Source of the DNA: UBA6265 sp964526965
GTDB taxonomy: Bacteria > Chloroflexota > Chloroflexia > Thermomicrobiales > UBA6265
Length of the DNA: 57,193 nucleotides
Direction: 5' to 3'
Assembly: GCA_964526965.1 (NCBI GenBank)
Contig: CAZGML010000016.1
Coordinates: forward strand, 1 to 57,193
Shown here: one piece after another, positions 43,766-51,194 of the stretch
Layout: each line of letters begins with the position of its first letter
How positions within the stretch are numbered: position 1 is the first letter of the stretch
The notes under the pieces: model-generated
The model's input: only the letters and a program-made list of their open reading frames with translations
What the model was told of the DNA's origin: nothing
Databases searched by the model: none
Program-made: the position numbers and the translations under genes

Positions 43766-44734
43766 ATGACCATGAACATTACACGACGCAAACTGATTGG
43801 AACCACGTCCGCCGGGGTGGCCGCTGCCGCTGTGGCTGGCGGCCCGGCGGTGTTCGCGCAAGATGACAAGCCAACCGTTGTCGTTGGTTCCAAGGATTTC
43901 ACCGAGCAGCTGATTATCGGTGAAGTCGTCGCCCAGTTGCTGGAGAATGATGGCTTCCCGGTGGAACGTCAGTTCAATATCGGCACGCTCATCGTGCACG
44001 AGGCGCTGATCAACGGCGATGTCGACATGTACGTTGAGTACACCGGCACCGGCCTGATCGCGATTCTGGGCCAGGAGCTCCCGGAGCGCGAAGAGACGTC
44101 TGACGAAGACGCAACCGCCACACCAGGAGCCATGGGCGGCTATGCCGACCAGGTCTACGACATCGTGGCCGATGCGTATCCGGATGAGTTCGGCGTTGAA
44201 TGGCTGGAGCCGTGGGGCTTCAACAACACCTACGCGCTTGCCATGCGCCGCTCGCATGCGGAGGAACTCGGCGTCACCACGATCTCTGATCTCGTGCCGC
44301 TCGCCGGCGATCTCACCCTTGGCAGCACCGCAGAAACTATCGCGCGTGAAGATGGCGTGATGGGGCTGGAGAACACCTACGGGCTCGATTTCAACGATGT
44401 CGTCAGCCTTGACGCCGGCCTCATGTATACCGCCGTGGACGATGAAGAGGTCGACGTCATCACTGCATTTGCAACAGACGGTCGCATCGAGTCCATGGAC
44501 CTGGTGCTGCTCGAAGACGATATGGAGTTCTTCCCGCCATACCACGCCGCCCCGGTTGTCCGGCAGGACATGCTGGAGCAGGCGCCAGGTATTCCGGACG
44601 TTCTCAATGTGATGGCCGGCCGCATCGATGATGCACGCATGACCGAGATGAACTACCTGGCCGACGAAGAAGGTCAGGAGCCGGCAGACATCGCTCGCAA
44701 CTTCCTCACGGAAGAGGGCTTTATCGAAGGCTAG
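43766..44734 (+). CDS. OpuAC-type binding protein, copy 8 (insert class)
   Basis: This 322-residue receptor has the Tat signal NITRRKLIGTTSAG and VFA|QDD. GSKDFTEQLIIGEVVAQLL is standard, but the next motif reads RQFNIGTLIVHEA. One codon of the usual NLGGT is missing, unlike all ten others. DMYVEYTGTGLIAILG and the insert ELPEREETSDEDATATPGA follow, then WLEPWGFNNTYALAMRRS and FFPPYHAAPVVRQ. The deletion is in frame, so the protein is complete but a ligand-side loop is shorter. The gene follows copy 7 after the longest spacer (182 bases). Confidence 0.88.
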   Translation: MTMNITRRKLIGTTSAGVAAAAVAGGPAVFAQDDKPTVVVGSKDFTEQLIIGEVVAQLLENDGFPVERQFNIGTLIVHEALINGDVDMYVEYTGTGLIAILGQELPEREETSDEDATATPGAMGGYADQVYDIVADAYPDEFGVEWLEPWGFNNTYALAMRRSHAEELGVTTISDLVPLAGDLTLGSTAETIAREDGVMGLENTYGLDFNDVVSLDAGLMYTAVDDEEVDVITAFATDGRIESMDLVLLEDDMEFFPPYHAAPVVRQDMLEQAPGIPDVLNVMAGRIDDARMTEMNYLADEEGQEPADIARNFLTEEGFIEG

Positions 44735-44901
44735 GTTCGCGGGTTCCGCGGATGGACCCAGTAGATTACCGGCCATTTTGTGATGGGCTTCACAATCAGA
44801 ATTCTGTGAATTCGGTATGATCTACGTATTCAGCGCCCTGAAAGGCGTACGCAAGCCAACGTTCTGAGAGGGTTGTTGGCGTAAAGAAAGGATGTTGGTT
44901 C

Positions 44902-45861
44902 ATGGCCAGCTTTAATAGACGACGTTTTGTTGCAACCGGTGCCGCCACAGGTGCTGCCCTTGCGGCAATGGGAAACACAAGGGCAATCTTCGCGCAGGAT
45001 GGTGACCGGCCAGAGGTCACCGTGGGAAGTCACAACTACAGTGAGCAGTTCATCATCGCCGAGATGGCCGGACTTCTGCTGGAAGAGGCCGGGTTCCCGG
45101 TGGAGTATGAGCACAACCTCGCCGGCACCGTTGTGCTGCACGAGGGCCTGCTTTCCGAAGACCTCGACCTCTACTTCGAGTATCTGGGTGGTGGCTTGAA
45201 CATCCTTGGCGATGATTACAAAGACCTGGTGGAAGAGGGAACCGAAGCCACCGAGGCTCAGGACATCATCTACGAGCATGTGCGAGAGCGTTACATCGAG
45301 GAGTGGAACCTCCACTGGCTCGAACCAATCGGTATTAACAACACCTACGCCATCGCGCTGCGCCGTGAGGACGCCGAAGAGATGGGTGTCACCAAGGTCT
45401 CGGAACTCGAGCCCTTTGCCGATGATCTCCACATCGCCGGCTCGCAGGAGTTCATGATCCGCGACGACGGACTGCCGGGCATGGAAGAGGCCTACGGGTT
45501 CTCCTTTGGAGAATCCAACGGCATGGAATCCGGATTGATGTACACCGCGCTGGAAAACGGCGATGTGGATGTCATCTCTGCATTCTCCACCGATGGTCGC
45601 ATTCCGGCGCTGGACTTTGTCCTGCTTGAAGATGACCTCGCCTTCTTCCCGCCGTACCACGCGTCTGCGGTTGTTCGTGGCGAACTTCTGGAACAGGTAC
45701 CGGATGCAGAAGAAATCTTGAATCAAATGGGCGGCCTGCTCGACAACACCATCATGGCCGAACTCAACTTCCGCGTGGACGACGGCGGCGAAGAGCCGCG
45801 AGACGTTGCACGCGATTTCCTCACGCAGGAAGGACTCATCGAAGGCAACGGCGACGATTAA
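44902..45861 (+). CDS. OpuAC-type binding protein, copy 9 (short class, YTG motif lost)
   Basis: This 319-residue receptor starts with the signal FNRRRFVATGAATG and has IFA|QDG. It has GSHNYSEQFIIAEMAGLL and HNLAGTVVLHEG. The site that reads VEYTGT in copies 2-8 is LYFEYLGGGLNIL, so the Thr-Gly pair typical of betaine-binding relatives has been replaced. There is no insert. INNTYAIALRREDAEE, MIRDDGLPGMEEAYGFS and FFPPYHASAVVRGE are present, and it ends EEPRDVARDFLTQEGLIEG. With copies 10 and 11 it forms a distinct subgroup that may recognise another ligand. Confidence 0.87.
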   Translation: MASFNRRRFVATGAATGAALAAMGNTRAIFAQDGDRPEVTVGSHNYSEQFIIAEMAGLLLEEAGFPVEYEHNLAGTVVLHEGLLSEDLDLYFEYLGGGLNILGDDYKDLVEEGTEATEAQDIIYEHVRERYIEEWNLHWLEPIGINNTYAIALRREDAEEMGVTKVSELEPFADDLHIAGSQEFMIRDDGLPGMEEAYGFSFGESNGMESGLMYTALENGDVDVISAFSTDGRIPALDFVLLEDDLAFFPPYHASAVVRGELLEQVPDAEEILNQMGGLLDNTIMAELNFRVDDGGEEPRDVARDFLTQEGLIEGNGDD

Positions 45862-45877
45862 TTCGCCGCTTCGATAC

Positions 45878-45959
45878 CGGGCGGAGCATGCCTCCGCCCG
45901 TGCGCAATGAGGCGCAACTCAGAACTTGCTATCGGGGCAGTCACTTGTCCCGATAGCAA
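45878..45959 (+). other. Two hairpins in the copy 9-10 spacer
   Basis: First a perfect 9-bp stem CGGGCGGAG/CTCCGCCCG with a 5-base loop (45878-45900). Then a perfect 11-bp stem TTGCTATCGGG/CCCGATAGCAA with a 12-base loop (45926-45959). The first could be a terminator-like element after copy 9. The second sits about 20 bases before the start of copy 10 and could affect its translation. Confidence 0.6.
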
Positions 45960-45979
45960 CAGGAAGACGATTAATTATT

Positions 45980-46933
45980 ATGGTTCGAGGCATTACTCGA
46001 CGAAACATCATCCAGGGAACAGCAGTTGGCGCAGCTACGGCCGCGCTCGGACACCGTTCCTTCGCACAAGACGACGACAAGCCCGAAATCACCATAGGAA
46101 GTCACAACTACACCGAGCAATTTCTCTTCGCAGAAATGGGCGGGCTTCTGCTCGAGGATGCCGGCTACCCGGTTAACTACGAGCACAATCTCGGCGGAAC
46201 GATGGTCATCCATGATGGCAGAGTCGCGGGTGATATCGATCTCAGTTTTGTGCTGCTTGGCGATGGCCTAATCATTCTGGATGAACAACACACCGACCTG
46301 GTTGAAGAAGGCGCCTCGCCTGAAGAGGTCAAAGACGCCGTGTATGAGTTCGTCAAAGAGGGCTACCTAGAGAACTGGAACCATCATCTACTCCAACCAA
46401 CCGGCGTGAATAACACCTGGGCCCTGACCTTACGACGCGAAGATCAGGAAGAGCTTGGAGTCACCAAGATTTCAGAGCTCGAGCCCCACGCCGGGGACCT
46501 CACCATCGCCGGTTCTCAGGAATTCATCATCCGTGAGGATGGCTTGCCGGGGATGACAGAGACGTACGGTTTCGAGTTCGAAGATGCCAGTGGCATGGAA
46601 TCCGGCCTCATGTACTCTGCGCTTGATAATGGCGATGTCGACGTAATTGCGGCATTCTCAACCGACGGCCGGATCAAGTCGATGGATTTCGTCATGATTG
46701 AGGATGACCGTGGCTTCTTCCCGCCGTGGCACTCTGTGCCGGTTGTGCGCGGCGAGCTGCTTGAAGAGGCACCGGAAGTTGAAGAAATCATCAACCAGAT
46801 GGGCGGCCTGCTCGACAACGAGATCATGGCCGAACTGAACTTCCGCGTCGATGATGGCCTTGAAGCACCCCGCGATGTCGCCCGCGATTTCCTTGAGGAA
46901 GAGGGCCTGATCGAAGGCAACGGAGACGATTAG
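45980..46933 (+). CDS. OpuAC-type binding protein, copy 10 (short class, YTG motif lost)
   Basis: This 317-residue receptor begins with the Tat signal GITRRNIIQGTAVG and SFA|QDD. It has GSHNYTEQFLFAEMGGLL and HNLGGTMVIHDG. The ligand-site segment is LSFVLLGDGLIIL, the most altered of the array: the aromatic-Thr-Gly pattern is gone. VNNTWALTLRRED has Trp where others have Tyr, and FFPPWHSVPVVRGE also carries Trp. Aromatic swaps like these are what would be expected for a change in cation-pi contacts, but this is inference. ATG 45980 lies 20 bases after a strong hairpin; AGGAAG is the likely ribosome site. Confidence 0.86.
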   Translation: MVRGITRRNIIQGTAVGAATAALGHRSFAQDDDKPEITIGSHNYTEQFLFAEMGGLLLEDAGYPVNYEHNLGGTMVIHDGRVAGDIDLSFVLLGDGLIILDEQHTDLVEEGASPEEVKDAVYEFVKEGYLENWNHHLLQPTGVNNTWALTLRREDQEELGVTKISELEPHAGDLTIAGSQEFIIREDGLPGMTETYGFEFEDASGMESGLMYSALDNGDVDVIAAFSTDGRIKSMDFVMIEDDRGFFPPWHSVPVVRGELLEEAPEVEEIINQMGGLLDNEIMAELNFRVDDGLEAPRDVARDFLEEEGLIEGNGDD

Positions 46934-46969
46934 TGTTCCGTGGCTATAGAGAGTGAACGTTAGGGAAGG

Positions 46970-46994
46970 AGCGGCGACGCACAGCGTCGCCGCT
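46970..46994 (+). other. Spacer hairpin, copies 10-11
   Basis: AGCGGCGACGC and GCGTCGCCGCT form a perfect 11-bp stem with a 3-base loop, followed by TT and CTGATT. It is the strongest stem in the array and would act as a partial terminator or an RNA stabiliser before copy 11. Confidence 0.65.
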
Positions 46995-47019
46995 TTCTGA
47001 TTGAAAGTTAGGCCTGGTT

Positions 47020-47961
47020 ATGACATTTACGATTTCACGACGACGACTTGTAGGAAGCTCCGCTTCTGGTGCAGCAATCGCGGCGCTAGGATACCCGGCG
47101 TTCGCGCAGGATGACATGCCAGAGGTCACGGTGGGCAGTCAGAACCACACAGAGCAGTTCATCCTCGCCGAGATGTGTGGCTTACTTCTGGAAGAGTCGG
47201 GCTACCCGGTCAATTACGAACACAACCTCGGTGGCACTCTCGTTCTCCATGAGGGCACCATCGCTGGTGATCTGGATGTGATGGTGGCGTATCTCGGCGG
47301 CGGTTTGGTTATGCTCGATTCCGAGTACACCGATCTTGTCGAAGAGGGGACGCCGGCCGAAGATGCCCAGAACATCGTGTATGAGCATGTGCGGGATGGC
47401 TATATCGAGAACTGGAATATCTTCTGGCTCGATCCAATCGGTATCAACAATACGTATGCACTCGCAATGCGTAAAGATCACGCCCAGGAGCTTGGCGTGT
47501 CGAAGATTTCTGACCTGGAGCCACATGCGGCGGATCTCACCCTGGGAAGTTCGCAAGAATTCCAGGTTCGTGAAGATGGTCTGCCTAGTCTTGAGGAGGC
47601 GTACGGAATCGAGTTTGGAGAGTCCAGCGGTATGGAATCTGGCCTCATGTACTCCGCACTCGACGAAGGCGAAGTAGACGTCATATCGGCCTTTGCAACT
47701 GATGGCCGTATCCCGGCTCTGGATTTCGTGCTGCTCGAGGATGACCTTGCATTCTTCCCACCGTATCATGCCTCGCCGGTGGTTCGCGGAGAGTTGCTGG
47801 AGGAGTCTCCGGATGTCGAGGACGTGCTCAATCAGATGGGTGGTTTGCTCGATAACACGAAGATGGCGGAGCTGAACTTCCGGGTGGACGATGGCGGTGA
47901 GGAGCCACGCGATGTCGCCCGGGATTTCCTCACGGAAGAGGGACTGATCGAAGGCGAATAG
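47020..47961 (+). CDS. OpuAC-type binding protein, copy 11 (short class, YTG motif lost)
   Basis: This 313-residue receptor is the last gene of the array. The Tat signal is TISRRRLVGSSASG with AFA|QDD. It has GSQNHTEQFILAEMCGLL, an unusual His for the aromatic of the xxFTE motif, and a Cys within the mature domain. The ligand-site segment is VMVAYLGGGLVML. INNTYALAMRKDHAQE and FFPPYHASPVVRGE are kept. The end, EEPRDVARDFLTEEGLIEGE, is almost the same as in copy 9. Transcription stops at the hairpin 47988-48018. Confidence 0.87.
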   Translation: MTFTISRRRLVGSSASGAAIAALGYPAFAQDDMPEVTVGSQNHTEQFILAEMCGLLLEESGYPVNYEHNLGGTLVLHEGTIAGDLDVMVAYLGGGLVMLDSEYTDLVEEGTPAEDAQNIVYEHVRDGYIENWNIFWLDPIGINNTYALAMRKDHAQELGVSKISDLEPHAADLTLGSSQEFQVREDGLPSLEEAYGIEFGESSGMESGLMYSALDEGEVDVISAFATDGRIPALDFVLLEDDLAFFPPYHASPVVRGELLEESPDVEDVLNQMGGLLDNTKMAELNFRVDDGGEEPRDVARDFLTEEGLIEGE

Positions 47962-47987
47962 TCCAGTCGAAAATAACCTGTGCCTAG

Positions 47988-48018
47988 AACGCCTGGCTCT
48001 TTTATAGAGTCAGGCGTT
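47988..48018. terminator. Bidirectional terminator at the end of the array
   Basis: Arms AACGCCTGGCTCT (47988-48000) and AGAGTCAGGCGTT (48006-48018) pair over 13 bp with one G-U and a 5-base loop. The convergent regulator gene ends 2 bases beyond it. Confidence 0.85.
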
Positions 48019-48019
48019 C

Positions 48020-50902
48020 CTAATTCTTGAGTTCGGCGTACAGGCGTTGCAGTTCGCGATTAACCGGAACGTTGGTGAGATACGACGTACGAGAGCGTTC
48101 GTTTGCGATCATCTCGGCCCGCTTGCTCATGAGCGCGTGTGTTCGTTCGATATAGCTTCGGTAGGCTTTCTCGTCTCCAAAATGCCGTGCTGCCATTGCA
48201 AGGCTCATCTTGACCAACAATGGGTCTTCAATGCCTTCAGATCCATGCTCATTGAGATAGTCGGTGATTTCCTTGTACCAGCGCATGGCAGCCTCATTAT
48301 CGTTCTGGCGAAGTGCCACACGCATCTCTCCCGCCACAGAGTCGAACAACGTGGCGAGCACGATATTGGCTCGCCGAATTTCAGATGCCGCGGCGTATGA
48401 TTCAGCCGCTTCTTCCAGATCACCACGCGCTTCCAACGCATACCCCAGGTACAGCCTTGCAGGTGCGGTAAGCCGGTAGATGGTTTGAGATTCCATCGTT
48501 GCTATCAGGCTGGTGAGGTGTTCAATAGCGGTATCGTAATCACCCATGTAGATGTAGCAAAGACCGATGTTCATCGGCGGAATGTATTGGTTGTTAAGCT
48601 TTCCGGCCATGGTGGCGAGTTCAGTCGCCAGTTGGTAGTTCTCTATTGCATCTTCGTAGTATCCGAGGTCGATTTCGCAGTTCGCAGCAGCCAGCACGGC
48701 TTCTGGCTGAACCCAGCTGTTCTGCAACTCCCGGCTGAGTTGCAGCGCGGCCAAGGCATAGTCATGCGCGAGATCGTACTTGCCCTGCCGATAGGTGGCG
48801 TGGCTGAGCATGGCCGAGCCTGCAGCTGCAAGGTCGAGCGCGTTCTCCTGATGGTGCAACTCCAGCGCTGTCTCCAGGTGCGCTACAGCCGTATCAATCT
48901 TTCCGATGTCGTAGTAAATTTCGCCGATGTGGTGATTGGCCAGAGCAAGCGTGCCTGGCCAGTAGTGGATATCGCCCAGCTCCAGAATCCGTGTACCGAG
49001 TTCCAGCGCCTCGTCGTACTTGCCGGTTCCACGTAGCAGGGCGAGGCGTGCAGCCCGGGTGCGCCAGAGTTGGGCAGGATCCCTGGCCTGAATCGCGAGG
49101 GCTTCCGCTCGCGGAAACCAGACTTCGGCGAGGTCCCAATCGAGCTTGATAACCGCCTCCTGTGCGAGGCGATATCCGGTCATTTGGGCACTATGCCATT
49201 CCTCCGCCTTCTCATAATGGCTCGTGATTTCCGCAAGCGCGACTGTGTCAGCATCCTCATTCCGTTGCTCCATGGCCTCCGCTATGGAGAGGTGTAGCTT
49301 CCTGCGCCGTGCTAGTGGGAGCTTGTTGTAAATATGCTCCCGGAATTGCGCGTGCGGAAAACGATACGTTTCGTGTGATTGATGGACCAGGCGAACGGTT
49401 GCTCCGGGAACCAGCAATTGGTGCGTATCCACCAGTTCACGGTCGATCACGTCGAGGATTTCTTCCTCTTCCGTTTGCAGGATGTCAGCAACTATCTCCG
49501 TGAGAATCACATCGTTCATCACCGCAGCAATATCCAAAATGCGGCGAGCCGGCTGCTCCACACGTGTGAGCCGTTGCTCAATAAACGTAGCGATAGCGGG
49601 TGGCCCTTGCCTGGGAATTTTGTTGGCGAGAAAAGTCCAGCTGGAATCTTTCTGCCGTGTGAGCGCCCCCGCTTCTTTAAGGTGCCGAATGAGCTCTACG
49701 GTCAGGAGGGGATGGCCGGATGTTTGTTCGTACAACCACCTGGCGAATTGTTTGGCGTTGGCTGCATCGCTCATGGGCTTGCGTTCAATCACACCACGGA
49801 TGTAAGCCTTGCCTGATTTGGCAGACAATGCGTCATTCAACATGACGAAGTGGACATACGGTTCGTGACCAATGGTGTTGAGCAGGCGCTCCATCGGGTG
49901 CGGCTGCCCGCTCTTGTCACTTTGCAGTTCATCGTTTCGATACGTACCGATAATCAGAATTGGCGTCTGGGTTCTGTTCTTCATGTTGCGCGCCAGATGC
50001 ATCATGAGCGACGTGGTTGGATCGCCCGACCAGTGCAAATCTTCAAGCACCATCACAATCGGCCATGATTGGGACAGCTCGGTCAGCACCTGGCTATATT
50101 CCTCAAACCTACCGATTGTGTCTGTACTGGACCGTGCTGCCAGTTGGTCGTTGATAGTGGAAATCAGGTCGTCGTCGATGTCGTCTGCCAGGGAACGAAT
50201 TACCCGTTCGGAGACAAGTGCGCCCCCAAGTAGTGGCACAGATTCGACAATCCGGTTGATGTTTTCGGCGGTAAGTTTCGGGCGCGATGAATATGGACCG
50301 GGGACCGAACTTGATGGATCTGGCGCTTCCAGCATCCGGTCCGTCGCGGTTCGTATCGCCAGGTATGGTTCAACATTGGTCGCCCAGCTGCTTGCTTCGC
50401 CCCAGGTCATCATCACCTCGGATGTGGTGGCGCCAATCGTGTCGATCACATGTCGAACCAGCGCCGATTTCCCGATGCCTGATACACCACCCACGAATAC
50501 CATTTGTGGCGATCCGTTTTGCGCCTTGTGCCAGGCGTCCATTACTGCCTTGACCTTGGCTTCGCGCCCGGCCTCTATGAACGTGCTGGTTGCTACCGGA
50601 CTGCCAACGGTATCCCTCAGCTCCCGGGATTCGTTCCATGCCTTGGCAAAGGCATGCCGATCCACCATGTCCAGGTCGAGCGCCTGGGCCAGCAGCCGAA
50701 GGCCAGAGCGGTGGGGGAGTACCCAATCCTTTGCATGGCGAGCTTTCCGCTCGTAACTGGTTATCGATCGGGGAGCAATGTGTCCTCCGGTAGTAGCTTT
50801 TGCCAGACCTTCCTGGGTGAGTCCCCTGTGAGTACGTAAAGAGAGGAGTAACTCGCCAAATGGAGATCGGCCGGCTGATACCCCTTCGTCGCGGGTCGTC
50901 AA
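48020..50902 (-). CDS. Large ATPase regulator (Xre HTH, AAA/STAND NTPase, TPR), paralogue A
   Basis: The product has 960 residues. An N-terminal Xre-type helix-turn-helix (about 13-55, LRTHRGLTQEGLAKATTGG) is followed by an ATPase domain with Walker A GGVSGIGKS (about 138-146) and Walker B VMVLEDLHWSGDP. The C-terminal half is a set of tetratricopeptide repeats (for example LALANHHIGEIYYDIGKIDT). This is the plan of signal-transducing STAND regulators. I start it at TTG 50902 because GGGGAG lies 8 bases upstream and the length then equals the paralogue; the open frame continues to 51331, overlapping the neighbour, without homology. It faces the binding-protein array and may control it. Confidence 0.83.
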   Translation of the reverse strand: MTTRDEGVSAGRSPFGELLLSLRTHRGLTQEGLAKATTGGHIAPRSITSYERKARHAKDWVLPHRSGLRLLAQALDLDMVDRHAFAKAWNESRELRDTVGSPVATSTFIEAGREAKVKAVMDAWHKAQNGSPQMVFVGGVSGIGKSALVRHVIDTIGATTSEVMMTWGEASSWATNVEPYLAIRTATDRMLEAPDPSSSVPGPYSSRPKLTAENINRIVESVPLLGGALVSERVIRSLADDIDDDLISTINDQLAARSSTDTIGRFEEYSQVLTELSQSWPIVMVLEDLHWSGDPTTSLMMHLARNMKNRTQTPILIIGTYRNDELQSDKSGQPHPMERLLNTIGHEPYVHFVMLNDALSAKSGKAYIRGVIERKPMSDAANAKQFARWLYEQTSGHPLLTVELIRHLKEAGALTRQKDSSWTFLANKIPRQGPPAIATFIEQRLTRVEQPARRILDIAAVMNDVILTEIVADILQTEEEEILDVIDRELVDTHQLLVPGATVRLVHQSHETYRFPHAQFREHIYNKLPLARRRKLHLSIAEAMEQRNEDADTVALAEITSHYEKAEEWHSAQMTGYRLAQEAVIKLDWDLAEVWFPRAEALAIQARDPAQLWRTRAARLALLRGTGKYDEALELGTRILELGDIHYWPGTLALANHHIGEIYYDIGKIDTAVAHLETALELHHQENALDLAAAGSAMLSHATYRQGKYDLAHDYALAALQLSRELQNSWVQPEAVLAAANCEIDLGYYEDAIENYQLATELATMAGKLNNQYIPPMNIGLCYIYMGDYDTAIEHLTSLIATMESQTIYRLTAPARLYLGYALEARGDLEEAAESYAAASEIRRANIVLATLFDSVAGEMRVALRQNDNEAAMRWYKEITDYLNEHGSEGIEDPLLVKMSLAMAARHFGDEKAYRSYIERTHALMSKRAEMIANERSRTSYLTNVPVNRELQRLYAELKN

Positions 50903-51194
50903 GCTATCATCTCCCCAATGTGAAAAGCGACAGTGAATCCACCGGTGTCGCACGGCTTTTCCGCATCGCTGGATTATACGATTCGGTATTATTGATCGTA
51001 GCCTCAACAATACATCATTGCGGAGAGAGGTTGCAGGGTCCAATTGGTACCCAATTGCGGGGCAAATGGTACGGAAACCTGCTAGCAGGTTTCCGGGACA
51101 CGTGTCTATACGAGTGGCATCATCATTGCAGAAGCGCGGGCTCGCTGGAGAGATGGTGACGAGCCACAAGGTCCCCCAACTGGGTGGCTCCGGG
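50903..51194. other. Spacer between the two regulator genes, 292 bp
   Basis: It contains the perfect palindrome at 51072-51095 (separate entry). A consensus -10, TATAAT, lies on the minus strand (ATTATA at 50973-50978 on the plus strand) but without a good -35. A CAATTG repeat occurs at 51041-51046 and 51052-51057. No gene was seen in this stretch. Confidence 0.45.
51072..51095. repeat. 24-bp perfect palindrome between regulator genes
   Basis: Half-sites CGGAAACCTGCT and AGCAGGTTTCCG meet without a spacer. It could form the terminator stem for the upstream regulator transcript (it lies about 100 bases past its stop) or be the operator bound by these regulators. Confidence 0.55.

Noticed and set aside
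44789..44821. Internal promoter before copy 9 (TTCACA ... TATGAT)
   Set aside because: The spacer between the two hexamers is 21 bases, too long for a housekeeping promoter.
36251..47961. Regularly repeated sequence resembling a large repeat array or CRISPR
   Set aside because: The repeats are whole genes of about 970 bases with diverged sequence, not short identical repeats with unique spacers.
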